A stretch of 34,042 bases of DNA from REEB85 sp018971455 (GTDB lineage Bacteria > Pseudomonadota > Alphaproteobacteria > Acetobacterales > Acetobacteraceae), in NCBI GenBank assembly GCA_028871195.1, contig JAGWNT010000038.1, forward strand, positions 1-34,042, read 5' to 3'. A program made the position numbers and the translations under genes. Below the pieces are notes generated by a model. It was not told the origin of the DNA and did not search any database. It saw only the letters and a list, made by a program, of their open reading frames with translations. Below, piece by piece: positions 24,300 to 34,042 of this stretch. Position 1 is the stretch's first letter, and the number at the start of each line of letters is the position of its first letter.

Positions 24300-26885
24300 A
24301 TGTCGAATACAAGGAGGGCACCGGTCTGGAGCGGCGCGAGCAATCTGCGCCGGGTTGGACTGTCCGTGCTGGTCGCCGCACTCGGGGCGGCGCTGCTGAT
24401 GGCCGCGCAGCGGCTGTCGCAAAGCTTCGATTATCATGGCGTGGTGCACACGCTGCGGCACATGCCGCGCGCGCGGGTGATCTATGCGCTGCTGGCCACC
24501 GCCCTGAGCTTCGTGGCGATGGTCGGGCGCGACGCGGTCGGGTTGCGCTATGTCGGCGTGAGGGTGCCCGCGCCATTGCTGTGGCTCGGCGCGCTGGCCG
24601 GCTCGGCACTGGGCAATGCCGTAGGCTTCGGCGCGTTGAGCGGCGGTGCCGTGCGCTATCGCATCTTCGGCGGCGCCGGCGTCACCGGCCCGCAGGTGGT
24701 CCGGCTCAGCGCCCTGACCAGCACCACGTTCGGGCTGGGGCTGGTCGTGCTGGGCGGCGCGAGCCTGGCCTGGGACGCCGCCTCTCTCGGCCCCATGCTC
24801 GGCCTGCCGGGCGGCATGCTGCGGATCGGCGGCCTCGCGATCCTGCTCGCGACCGCGGGGCTGATCGCCTGGTGCCGTCCCGGCCGCCCGCCGATCCGGC
24901 TGGGCCGCGTCCGCGTCGAGATGCCGACGCGCGGGGTGCTGGCGGCGGAGTTCGCGCTGGTCGGCGTCGATGTCGCCGGCGCCGGACTGGCGCTCTACGC
25001 CTTGCTTCCGGCGGTCCATCTGGCGGCAACGCCGATCGGGCTGGCGAACTTCCTGGCGATCTACACGCTGGCCCTGCTGCTCGGCGTGATCGGCCACACC
25101 CCGGGCGGGCTTGGCGTGTTCGAGGCGGCGGTGATCCTCGCCCTTGGCCGCACCGCCCCGCCCGCCGCCATCGTGGCCGCGCTGCTCGCCTATCGCGCGA
25201 TCTATTTCATCCTGCCGCTGCTGCTGTCCGCCGCCCTGCTGGCCGCCTTCGAGGTGCGCCTGGTCGCGGCGCGCTTCGCGCCGCGCGGCCTGACCATGGG
25301 CTCGCCGCGCTTCACGCCGGTGGCGCCGATGTTCCTCGGCGTCATCACCTTCGCGATCGGCGTGATGCTGCTCGTCTCGGGCGCCACGCCGGCCTTCGGC
25401 AGGCGCCTCGCACTGCTGCAGATGGAGCTGCCGCTCTGGGTGGTGGAGGGCTCGAATCTGGTCGGCAGCGTGCTGGGCGTGATGCTGCTGTTCGTCGCGC
25501 GCGGATTGCTGCGCCGGCTCGATGCGGCGTGGTGGCTGGCGCTGCTTCTCGCCTCCATCAGCCTGTTCCTGTCGCTGGCCAAGGGGCTGGCCTTCGTCGA
25601 GGCGGGTTTGCTCGGCCTTCTGGTGGTACTGCTGCTGCTGACGCGCCACCGCTTCAACCGCCCGGCCGCCCTGTTCCAGGACCGGCTGACACTGAGCTGG
25701 GCGATCTGCATCGGCATCGTGCTGGCGCTGGTGGTCTGGGTGCTGCTGTTCGCCTTCCGCAACGTGCCCTACAGCCGCGAGCTGTGGTGGCAGTTCGAGT
25801 TCGACGAGAAGGCCTCGCGCGCCCTGCGGGCGACCGCCGGCGCCTCGCTGTTCGCCGCCGCGATCGCGCTGTGGCAGCTGCTGCGACCGGCCTGCGGCGG
25901 CCGCTCGCCGCCGACGGCGCAGGATCTGGCGGCGGCGGCCAAGATCGTGCGCACGCAGGAGCGCAGCGACGCGGTGCTGGCGATGATGGGCGACAAGAGC
26001 TTCATCTTCTCGGACTCGCGGAAGGCCTTTCTGATGTACGCCAAGCGCGGGCGCAGCTGGGTGGCGCTGCACGACCCGATCGGGCCGCGCGAGGAATGGG
26101 CCGGGCTGATCCGCGCCTTCGTCGCACTCGCCCACGCCCATGGCGGCCGCGCGGCCTTCTATCAGGTGCGCCCGGACGCGCTGCCGCTTTATCTCGATGC
26201 CGGGCTGAAGCTGATGAAGCTGGGCGAGGAGGCCTGCATCGCGCTCGACACGTTCGAGCTGGCCGGACCGCAGCGGACCAAGCTGCGCTACGCCCTCAAG
26301 CGCGGCGAGCGCGACGGGCTGAGCGTCGATTTTCTGTCGCCGGCCGCGGCCGCCGGGCTGCTGCCGACGCTGCGCGTCGTCTCCGATGCCTGGCTGCGCG
26401 AGCGCCAGGCCCATGAGAAGGGCTTCTCGGTCGCGGCGTTCGATGCCGAGTATCTGGCCGCCCAGTCGGTCGTGCTAGTGCGCCAGCACGGGCGGGCGGT
26501 GGCGTTCACCACCTTCATGACGACGGATATCTACACCGAGGCGACGATCGGCGTGATGCGCCATGTCGCGGATTCCTCGGCGTACACGATGGAATATCTG
26601 CTCACCCAGCTGGCGCTGCACCTCAAGCGGGCCGGCTTCACCCGGCTGAGCCTCGGCATGGCACCGCTCTCCGGCCTCGCGCTCACGCCGCTGGCGGGCG
26701 CCTGGCATCGCATCGGCCATCTGCTGTGGCGCTTCGGCGGGCGGCTCTACAATTTCCGCGGCCTGCGCAGTTTCAAGAGCAAGTTCGATCCCGACTGGCA
26801 GCCGCGCTATCTGGCGGCGACCGGCGTGCTGGGGCCGTTCGTCGCGCTCGCCGACGTGGCGGTCCTGGCGGACCAGCACCCATGA
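24300..26885 (+). CDS. mprF: phosphatidylglycerol lysyltransferase / flippase
   Basis: This 861-residue protein is MprF (LpiA in rhizobia). It moves lysine from Lys-tRNA to phosphatidylglycerol and flips the product to the outer leaflet, lowering surface negative charge. Residues about 20-540 hold the many membrane helices of the flippase part, with LGNAVGFGALSGGAVRYRIF near 105 and GHTPGGLGVFEAAV near 265. Residues about 555-850 are the cytoplasmic synthase domain, with MGDKSFIFSDSRKAFLMY, WVALHDPIGPREEW and KFDPDWQPRYLA near the end. Length is normal. I take the ATG at 24300; it lacks a clear ribosome site. AAGGAGG lies inside the frame at 24311-24317 with no in-frame start at the right distance. 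Its stop overlaps acvB by four bases. Confidence 0.93.
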   Translation: MSNTRRAPVWSGASNLRRVGLSVLVAALGAALLMAAQRLSQSFDYHGVVHTLRHMPRARVIYALLATALSFVAMVGRDAVGLRYVGVRVPAPLLWLGALAGSALGNAVGFGALSGGAVRYRIFGGAGVTGPQVVRLSALTSTTFGLGLVVLGGASLAWDAASLGPMLGLPGGMLRIGGLAILLATAGLIAWCRPGRPPIRLGRVRVEMPTRGVLAAEFALVGVDVAGAGLALYALLPAVHLAATPIGLANFLAIYTLALLLGVIGHTPGGLGVFEAAVILALGRTAPPAAIVAALLAYRAIYFILPLLLSAALLAAFEVRLVAARFAPRGLTMGSPRFTPVAPMFLGVITFAIGVMLLVSGATPAFGRRLALLQMELPLWVVEGSNLVGSVLGVMLLFVARGLLRRLDAAWWLALLLASISLFLSLAKGLAFVEAGLLGLLVVLLLLTRHRFNRPAALFQDRLTLSWAICIGIVLALVVWVLLFAFRNVPYSRELWWQFEFDEKASRALRATAGASLFAAAIALWQLLRPACGGRSPPTAQDLAAAAKIVRTQERSDAVLAMMGDKSFIFSDSRKAFLMYAKRGRSWVALHDPIGPREEWAGLIRAFVALAHAHGGRAAFYQVRPDALPLYLDAGLKLMKLGEEACIALDTFELAGPQRTKLRYALKRGERDGLSVDFLSPAAAAGLLPTLRVVSDAWLRERQAHEKGFSVAAFDAEYLAAQSVVLVRQHGRAVAFTTFMTTDIYTEATIGVMRHVADSSAYTMEYLLTQLALHLKRAGFTRLSLGMAPLSGLALTPLAGAWHRIGHLLWRFGGRLYNFRGLRSFKSKFDPDWQPRYLAATGVLGPFVALADVAVLADQHP

Positions 26886-28246
26886 CGGGCGCCCGCCCGA
26901 GGTACGCGGCCCGGCTGATGCCGGCCCTCGCCGCGCTGCTCTGCGTCCTGCTCGCCGGCCCTGTGCGGGCAGCGACGGTCTCGGGCGGCCAGTACGGCGA
27001 GGTCGAGGTGTTCCGGCCGAGCACGACGCTGCGTGGCTTCGTCGTGCTGTTCTCGGACATGACGGGCTGGAGCGCGGCCGACGCGGCGGCCGGGCGGCGG
27101 CTGGCCGCGCACGGCATGCTGGTGGTCGGCGTGGACAGCGAGCGCTACGCGGCGAAGCTCGCGACGGTGAAGGAGGATTGCCACTTCCCGGTCGGCGATG
27201 CCGAGAATGTCAGCCACCAGTTGCAGCGCGAGATGGGGTCGCACGCCTATTTCAGCCCGATCATCGCGGGCATCGGCGAGGGCGGCGCGCTGGCTGAGCG
27301 GGTGCTGGCCATCGCCCCCTCCAACACGCTGGGCGGCGCCATCTCGATCAACCCCGCGCCGACGCTGGACGCCCGTTTCAACCCCTGCCCGCCCGACCCA
27401 ACCATCCTGCACGACCCCGGGCTGCCCGGCTTCTGGAGCATCGGCGCGACCACCCGGCCGGCGGCGCCGGTCCGGGCGCGGGCCGAGCAGGTGCGCCACG
27501 AGGGCGGCCGCGTGACCATTCGCGATTTCGCGCCGGGCACCGATGAGGGGGCCATGCTGCTGGCGCTGGCCGAGCCGCATCTGGGCGCGCGCGCGCCGGA
27601 CGAGCAGGATGTCTCCGATCTGCCGCTGGTGCTGATGCCGGCCAAATCGCCCGGCGCCATGCTGGCGATCGTGGTTTCGGGCGATGGCGGGTGGCGCGAC
27701 CTCGACAAGACCATCGCGCAGCATTTGCAGGATTGGGGCGTCTCGGTCGTCGGCATCGACAGTCTGCGCTACTTCTGGAACAAGAAAACGCCGCGGCGGA
27801 CCGCCGACGATCTGGCGCGCGTGATCCGCACTTACACGGCGCGCTGGCACGCCGGCAGCGTGGCGCTGGTGGGGTATTCCTTCGGCGCCGACGTGCTGCC
27901 CTTCGCCTATAACCGGCTCGACCCCGCGGTGCGCGACAAGGTTGCGCTGATGGCGCTGCTGGGCTTCGCGCCGGCGGCGGATTTCGAAATCCGGGTGACG
28001 GGCTGGCTCGGCCTGCCGCCGAGTGCGGAGGCGCTGCCGGTGGCGGGTGAAATCGCCAAGGTGCCACCGGCGCTGGTGCAGTGCTTCTACGGCGCCGAGG
28101 AGAGCGACACGATCTGCCCAAGCCTGACGAAATACGGCATGCGGGTGATCCGCACCGCCGGCGGCCATCATTTCGGCGCCGGCTACGAGCCGCTGGCGCG
28201 CCAGATCCTCGACCGCTGGAAGGCGCGGATGGCGCGGCCCGATTAG
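26882..28246 (+). CDS. acvB: AcvB/VirJ-family lysyl-phosphatidylglycerol hydrolase
   Basis: This 454-residue protein has a signal peptide ending near residue 30 (AGPVRA-ATV), so it should act in the periplasm. It has two alpha/beta-hydrolase halves. The C-terminal, VirJ-like half contains VVSGDGGWRDLDKTIA near 264, VGYSFGADVLPF with nucleophile Ser333, an acidic ESDTIC segment near 407 and GGHHFGAGY with His429/His430. In the N-terminal half the matching elbow reads GIGEGG, with Glu instead of Ser, so that half is probably not catalytic. In Agrobacterium and rhizobia acvB stands next to lpiA/mprF and its product hydrolyses lysyl-PG; the ATGA overlap with mprF here shows the same pairing. Confidence 0.92.
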   Translation: MTGARPRYAARLMPALAALLCVLLAGPVRAATVSGGQYGEVEVFRPSTTLRGFVVLFSDMTGWSAADAAAGRRLAAHGMLVVGVDSERYAAKLATVKEDCHFPVGDAENVSHQLQREMGSHAYFSPIIAGIGEGGALAERVLAIAPSNTLGGAISINPAPTLDARFNPCPPDPTILHDPGLPGFWSIGATTRPAAPVRARAEQVRHEGGRVTIRDFAPGTDEGAMLLALAEPHLGARAPDEQDVSDLPLVLMPAKSPGAMLAIVVSGDGGWRDLDKTIAQHLQDWGVSVVGIDSLRYFWNKKTPRRTADDLARVIRTYTARWHAGSVALVGYSFGADVLPFAYNRLDPAVRDKVALMALLGFAPAADFEIRVTGWLGLPPSAEALPVAGEIAKVPPALVQCFYGAEESDTICPSLTKYGMRVIRTAGGHHFGAGYEPLARQILDRWKARMARPD

Positions 28247-28253
28247 GGCGGCG

Positions 28254-28277
28254 CGTCGGCGCCGGACCGGCCCGACG
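28254..28277. terminator. hairpin between convergent acvB and recJ genes
   Basis: CGTCGG at 28254-28259 pairs with CCGACG at 28272-28277, and GCCG/CGGC pair further in, with one bulged C. It fills a 54-base gap between two converging stops and could end both transcripts. No T run is seen. Confidence 0.5.
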
Positions 28278-28300
28278 ATTCCATCAGGTCCGATCGTGCG

Positions 28301-30078
28301 CTAGGCGCGCGCGATGTCGCTGACGATGAAGCCCGGGGCGGTGCGGCCGTTCCATTCCTCGGCGCGCAGATGGCCGGCGAGATGCAGGGGCACGCGGTCG
28401 GCGGCCAGCAGCGCCTCGGCGAGCGGACCGTCCTTGGCGCGGAACAGCATCGCCTTGAGGCGCGCGCCGCCGCCCTCGCCCTCCACGAAGGCGCGGACCG
28501 TGGCGCCCTCGCGGCCGACGCGGTCGGCGCGGACGACGCGCGCGCGCGGCACGATCAGCACCGGCTCCGCATTGCCCTGGCCGAAGGGCGCGAGGCGATG
28601 GATCTGGCCGGCAATGTCGGTCGTGCAGCCGGCCACGGACAGGGTGCCCTCGATCGGCAGGTCGGCCGCCGCGGGCAGGCTGGCGGCGGCGGCGAGCCGT
28701 TCGTTGAGGAAGGCGTGGAAATCTTCCAGCCGGCCGGCGGGCAGCGAAAACCCCGCCGCCATGGCGTGGCCGCCGCCGGTGGCAAGAATTCCGGCCTGGC
28801 GCGCCGCGATCACCGCCGCGCCAAGGTCGAGCCCCACCACCGAGCGGCCGGAGCCCTTGGCGACACCATCGACGATGCCGGCGACGCAGGCCGGGCGGTT
28901 GAATTTTTCCTTGATGCGGCCCGCGACGATGCCGACCACGCCGGGGTGCCACGCGGCGCCGCTGACCAGGACCGCGGCATGGCCGGCGGCGAGCTGTGCC
29001 TCGGCGGCATGCAGGGCCGCGTCGAGCATGCCGGCTTCGACCTGCTGGCGTTCGCGGTTCACCGCATCGAGCGTGGCGGCGAGGCCGCGCGCGTCCACCG
29101 CATCCTCGCAGAGCAGGAGGCGCAGGCCGAGATCGGCCTGGCTGATCCGCCCGGCGGCATTGATGCGCGGGCCGAGGGCGAAGCCGAGCGTCATCGCGCT
29201 CGGCCGCTCGCTCACCTGCGCCACGTCGAGAAGGGCCGCGATGCCGGGCCGGGCGCGGCGGGCCATCACCTTCAATCCCTGCGTCACCAGCGCGCGATTG
29301 AGGCCGATCAGCGGCATGACGTCGCAGACCGTGGCGAGCGCCACCAGGTCGAGCAGGCCCATGAGGTCGGGCTCGGCGCGGCCGGCGAAGTGACCGGCGC
29401 GGCGCAGGGCGCGGATGGTGGCGATGGCGGTGAGGAAGGCGATGGCGGCGGCGCAGAGATGGCCGAGGCCGGAGGCGCAGTCGAGCCGGTTGGGATTGAC
29501 GGTGGCGACCACCCGCGGCGGCGGGCCCTCAGCCTTGTGATGGTCGAGCACCACCACCTCGGCGGCACCGGCGAGACCGTCGAGGATATCGCCCGCCGCG
29601 GTGCCGCAATCGACGCAGACGATCAGGCTGGCGCCGCGCCCCGCCAGCGCGCGCAGGGCGGGCAGGTTGGGGCCGTAGCCCTCGGCCATGCGGTCCGGCA
29701 CGTGGCTGAACACCGTGCAGCCGAGGCCGCGCAGGAACGTGGCCATCAGCGCGCCGGAGCAGGCGCCGTCAACGTCGTAATCCCCGAACACGGCGACGGT
29801 CTCGCCGCGGCACACGGCGTCGGCGAGGCGTGCCGCGGCGGCGTCCATGTCGATCAGCGAGGCCGGGTCGGGCAGCAGGGCGCGCAGCGTTGGGTCGAGG
29901 TAATCGGCTGCGGCGTCAAGCCCGATGCCACGGCCGGCGAGCAGGCGGCCGAGGAGTTCCGGCACGTCGAGGCGCTGGGCGATGGCCAGCCCGATGCGCT
30001 CGTCAGGTTCGCGCCAGACCCAGCGGCGCGCCGACAGGCTGCACGCGACGCCGAGCGCCGGCTCCGGCGGCGGCGCGT

Positions 30079-30082
<4 letters not shown>
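28301..30082 (-). CDS. recJ: single-stranded-DNA-specific exonuclease RecJ
   Basis: RecJ is the 5'-3' single-strand DNA exonuclease of recombination and mismatch repair. With the start I propose it has 593 residues. Seen in order: RRWVWREPDERIGLAIAQRL (19-38), VFGDYDVDGACSGAL (DHH motif I), IVCVDCGTAAGD, VVLDHHKAEGP (the DHH motif), VALATVCDVMPL, then the DHHA1 domain with GVVGIVAGRIKEKFNRPA and ILATGGGHAMAAGFSL, and the C-terminal OB-like domain. The first ATG/GTG/TTG in frame is GTG at 29965, but conserved RecJ sequence extends 20 residues or more upstream of it. The only start that includes it is a CTG: the one at 30082 overlaps the glpX stop as CTGA. I choose it; a CTG at residue 16 is the alternative. 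Confidence 0.93.
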
Positions 30083-31092
<1,010 letters not shown>

Positions 31093-31102
31093 TTGGGGTT
31101 CC

Positions 31103-32382
31103 TCAGCCGGGTTCGATGCGGATCAGGGCGGGTTGTTCCAGCACGGCGTCCAGCGCCGCGATGCGGGCGAGGGCCGCGCGCATCGCCGCCTCGCCGGTCT
31201 CGTGGGTGACCAGCACGACGGGCACCGCCTCGCCGGGGCTGCGGCCGCGCTGGAGCATGCTCTCGAGCGAGACGCCGGCATCGCGCAGGGCGGCGGTGAC
31301 GTCGGCGATGACGCCGGGACGATCGACCACCATCAGGCGCAGGTAGTAGGCGCCGGAATGGGCCGACATCGGCACCGTGGGCACATCGGCCAGGCGGCCG
31401 CCCCAGACCGGGGTGTGGCGGGTGCGGGCAAGGTCGATGAGGTCGGCGACCACCGCCGAGGCGGTCGGGCCGGCGCCGGCGCCGCGGCCTTCGAGCATGA
31501 CGCGGCCGACCGCATCGCCCTCGGCGACGATGGCGTTGAACACCCCGTCGACGCGCGCGATCGGCGCCGCCTCGGGCACCATGCAGGGATGCACGCGGGT
31601 CTCGATGCCGGCCTCGGTGTGGCGCGCGATGCCGAGCAGCTTGATGCGGTAGCCGAGCTCGCTGGCGAAGGCGATGTCCAGCGCCGAGATGTGGCGGATG
31701 CCCTCGACATGCACCGCCTCGAAGGCGACCGGGCGGCCGAAGGCGAGGGCGGCCAGGATGGTCAGCTTATGGGCGGCGTCGATGCCGTCCACGTCGAAGG
31801 CGGGGTCGGCCTCGGCATAGCCGAGCTTCTGGGCGTCGTGCAGCACCTCGGCGAATTCGCGGCCGCGCTCGCGCATGACGGTGAGGATGTAGTTGCAGGT
31901 GCCATTGAGGATGCCGGTGACGCGGCTGATGCGGTTGGCCGCCAGCCCCTCGCGCAGCGCCTTGATGGCGGGGATGCCGCCGGCCACCGCCGCCTCGAAG
32001 GCCAGCGCCACGCCGTGCTGCTCGGCGCGCTCGGCCAGCGCCGCGCCGTGCACGGCGAGCAGCGCCTTGTTGGCGGTGACGACCGGCTTGCCGGCAGCCA
32101 GCGCCGCCTCCACCAGGGCGCGGGCCGGGCCCTCGGCGCCGCCGATCACCTCGACGACGACGTCGATCGCCGCGTCGGCGGCGAGTTCCACCGGGTCGTC
32201 GTACCAGCGCAGCCCGGCGAGCGGGATGCCGCGGTCGCGCCCGCGGTCGCGCGCGGAGATGGCGGTCACCGCGATCGGCCGGCCGGCGCGGGCGGCGACG
32301 ATGTCGGCGTTCTGCCGCAGCAGGGTAAGCACGCCGGCGCCGACCGTGCCGAGGCCGGCGACGCCGATGGAAAGGGGACGCA

Positions 32383-32383
<1 letters not shown>
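31103..32383 (-). CDS. hom: homoserine dehydrogenase with ACT domain
   Basis: This 426-residue enzyme reduces aspartate semialdehyde to homoserine, the branch towards threonine and methionine. The N-terminal Rossmann motif is GVAGLGTVGAGVL (7-19). VVTANKALLA near 98 and GGIPAIKALREGLAANRISRVTGILNGTCNYILT near 134 are the classic dehydrogenase signatures, followed by GYAEADPAFDVDGIDAAHKL with the catalytic Asp/Lys region. Residues about 345-420 (YYLRLMVVDRPGVIADVTAAL) form an ACT domain, which usually mediates threonine feedback. The ATG overlaps the upstream aminotransferase stop as TGATG. Confidence 0.96.
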
Positions 32384-33603
<1,220 letters not shown>

Positions 33604-33660
33604 GGCGTGGATCCGGGTCAGCGCGGGGGATGGAAGCGGGAGGGCGGCGCAGAGAGGCCC

Positions 33661-34042
33661 TTATCCGGCGGGTTTTGCAAGCCCGCCATGGCCCTCGGCC
33701 TCGGCGGTGACGTGCAGCAGACGGTCGGGCAGGCCGCCGACGCGCAGCGCGCCGGCGATCGCCTCGGCGCGCTGCCAGGCCAGCGCAAGGGCCGCCGCCT
33801 GGATGGCGGGGGCGGGTCCGCCGGCGTCGCCATAGCCGATCACCCATACCAGGGCGTGGCCGGGGTGGCGCGCAAGCGCCTGGAGGGCGGCGCGGGCGGA
33901 TGCGGACAGCTCCGCCGAGCCCGGCGCAAAGGCGACCGGCACCGGCGCGCCGGGGGCCGGCATCGGCGCGGGCGGCGGCGGGGGCGCCACCGGCGGGACC
34001 GTCGGCGCGGTGGTGGCGGCCACCCCTTCCAGGCTGGGTGGC
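33661..34042 (-). CDS. OmpA-like C-terminal domain protein (cut by window edge)
   Basis: The frame is open to the right edge, so the N-terminus is missing. The visible part is a Pro/Ala-rich linker (VPPVAPPPPPAPMPAPGAP) followed by about 85 residues reading VAFAPGSAELSASARAALQALA, VWVIGYGDAGG and ALAWQRAEAIAGALRVGGLP. This is the beta-alpha-beta pattern of OmpA-like peptidoglycan-associated domains. It ends in GHGGLAKPAG. The motif that binds diaminopimelate (usually an Asp and Arg pair, N-x-x-LSxxRA) is partly changed: LAWQRAEAI keeps Arg, while the Asp position is unclear. A GTG at 34023 could be a start, but the frame is open beyond it, so a longer secreted or outer-membrane protein is more likely. 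It ends 57 bases before alaC. Confidence 0.6.
   Translation of the reverse strand, partial: PPSLEGVAATTAPTVPPVAPPPPPAPMPAPGAPVPVAFAPGSAELSASARAALQALARHPGHALVWVIGYGDAGGPAPAIQAAALALAWQRAEAIAGALRVGGLPDRLLHVTAEAEGHGGLAKPAG

Noticed and set aside
24311..24317. AAGGAGG as ribosome site for a later mprF start
   Set aside because: No ATG, GTG or TTG in the mprF frame lies at a workable distance downstream, so it is probably chance within the coding sequence.
24254..26416. Long open frames on both strands within mprF (24254-26416 plus, 24261-26414 minus)
   Set aside because: Both are low-complexity translations in wrong phases of a clear MprF coding sequence.

Overview
The window is a stretch of a high-GC bacterial chromosome. 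One core line, 2401-2460, is 48 of 60 G/C, and the true genes show the strong third-position G/C bias that makes long false frames on the opposite strand. The gene content (etfBA-hbd, MprF/LpiA with AcvB, glpX-recJ coupled to hom, a HIG1 protein, a CTG-started recJ) fits an alphaproteobacterium. I infer Rhodospirillales, most likely Acetobacteraceae; no rRNA, tRNA or species marker is present to fix this. I see no phage, integrase, transposase or CRISPR array. No gap between genes exceeds 300 bases; the longest is 22140-22335.

Layout. 1-870: the 5' part of an MscS-type channel gene (minus strand) and a small HIG1 membrane protein. 996-3615: etfB-etfA-3-hydroxyacyl-CoA dehydrogenase, a tightly packed beta-oxidation/electron-transfer operon. 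3616-7617: a cassette of clearly lower GC (6001-6060 is 21 of 60 G/C) with a glycosyltransferase-methyltransferase fusion, a family-2-like glycosyltransferase and a methyltransferase, fitted between two host genes with 9 and 6 bases to spare. 7618-11913 (minus): a DHA2-type exporter, then a coupled set of DapA-like aldolase, LysE-type exporter and unknown lipoprotein, then msrB. 12008-17333: a KefB-like K+/H+ antiporter, a nitroreductase coupled to glpD, and a PP4765-type flavoprotein. 17387-22139: a secreted amidase with a duplicated proline-rich linker, an MFS transporter, and a divergent DenD-like sugar-acid dehydrogenase. 22336-28246: a ClC channel, then mprF-acvB, the pair that makes and hydrolyses lysyl-phosphatidylglycerol. 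28301-33603 (minus): alaC-hom-glpX-recJ, overlapping or nearly abutting. 33661-34042: the C-terminal end of an OmpA-like protein.

How the parts work together. EtfAB accepts electrons from acyl-CoA dehydrogenases while the neighbouring dehydrogenase does the NAD-linked step of the same pathway. MprF puts lysine on phosphatidylglycerol on the cytoplasmic side and flips it outward; AcvB, predicted to be exported, is the matching hydrolase. With the ClC protein just upstream, this stretch looks like an acid and envelope-charge module. The 3.6-7.6 kb cassette probably decorates a surface polysaccharide or protein and looks horizontally acquired. The items most worth a second look are the fused glycosyltransferase-methyltransferase with a broken DxD motif, the ClC protein with altered filter motifs, the DapA-like/LysE/lipoprotein operon, and the CTG start of recJ. 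I did not find a clear, wholly new multi-gene system; these are the best candidates.
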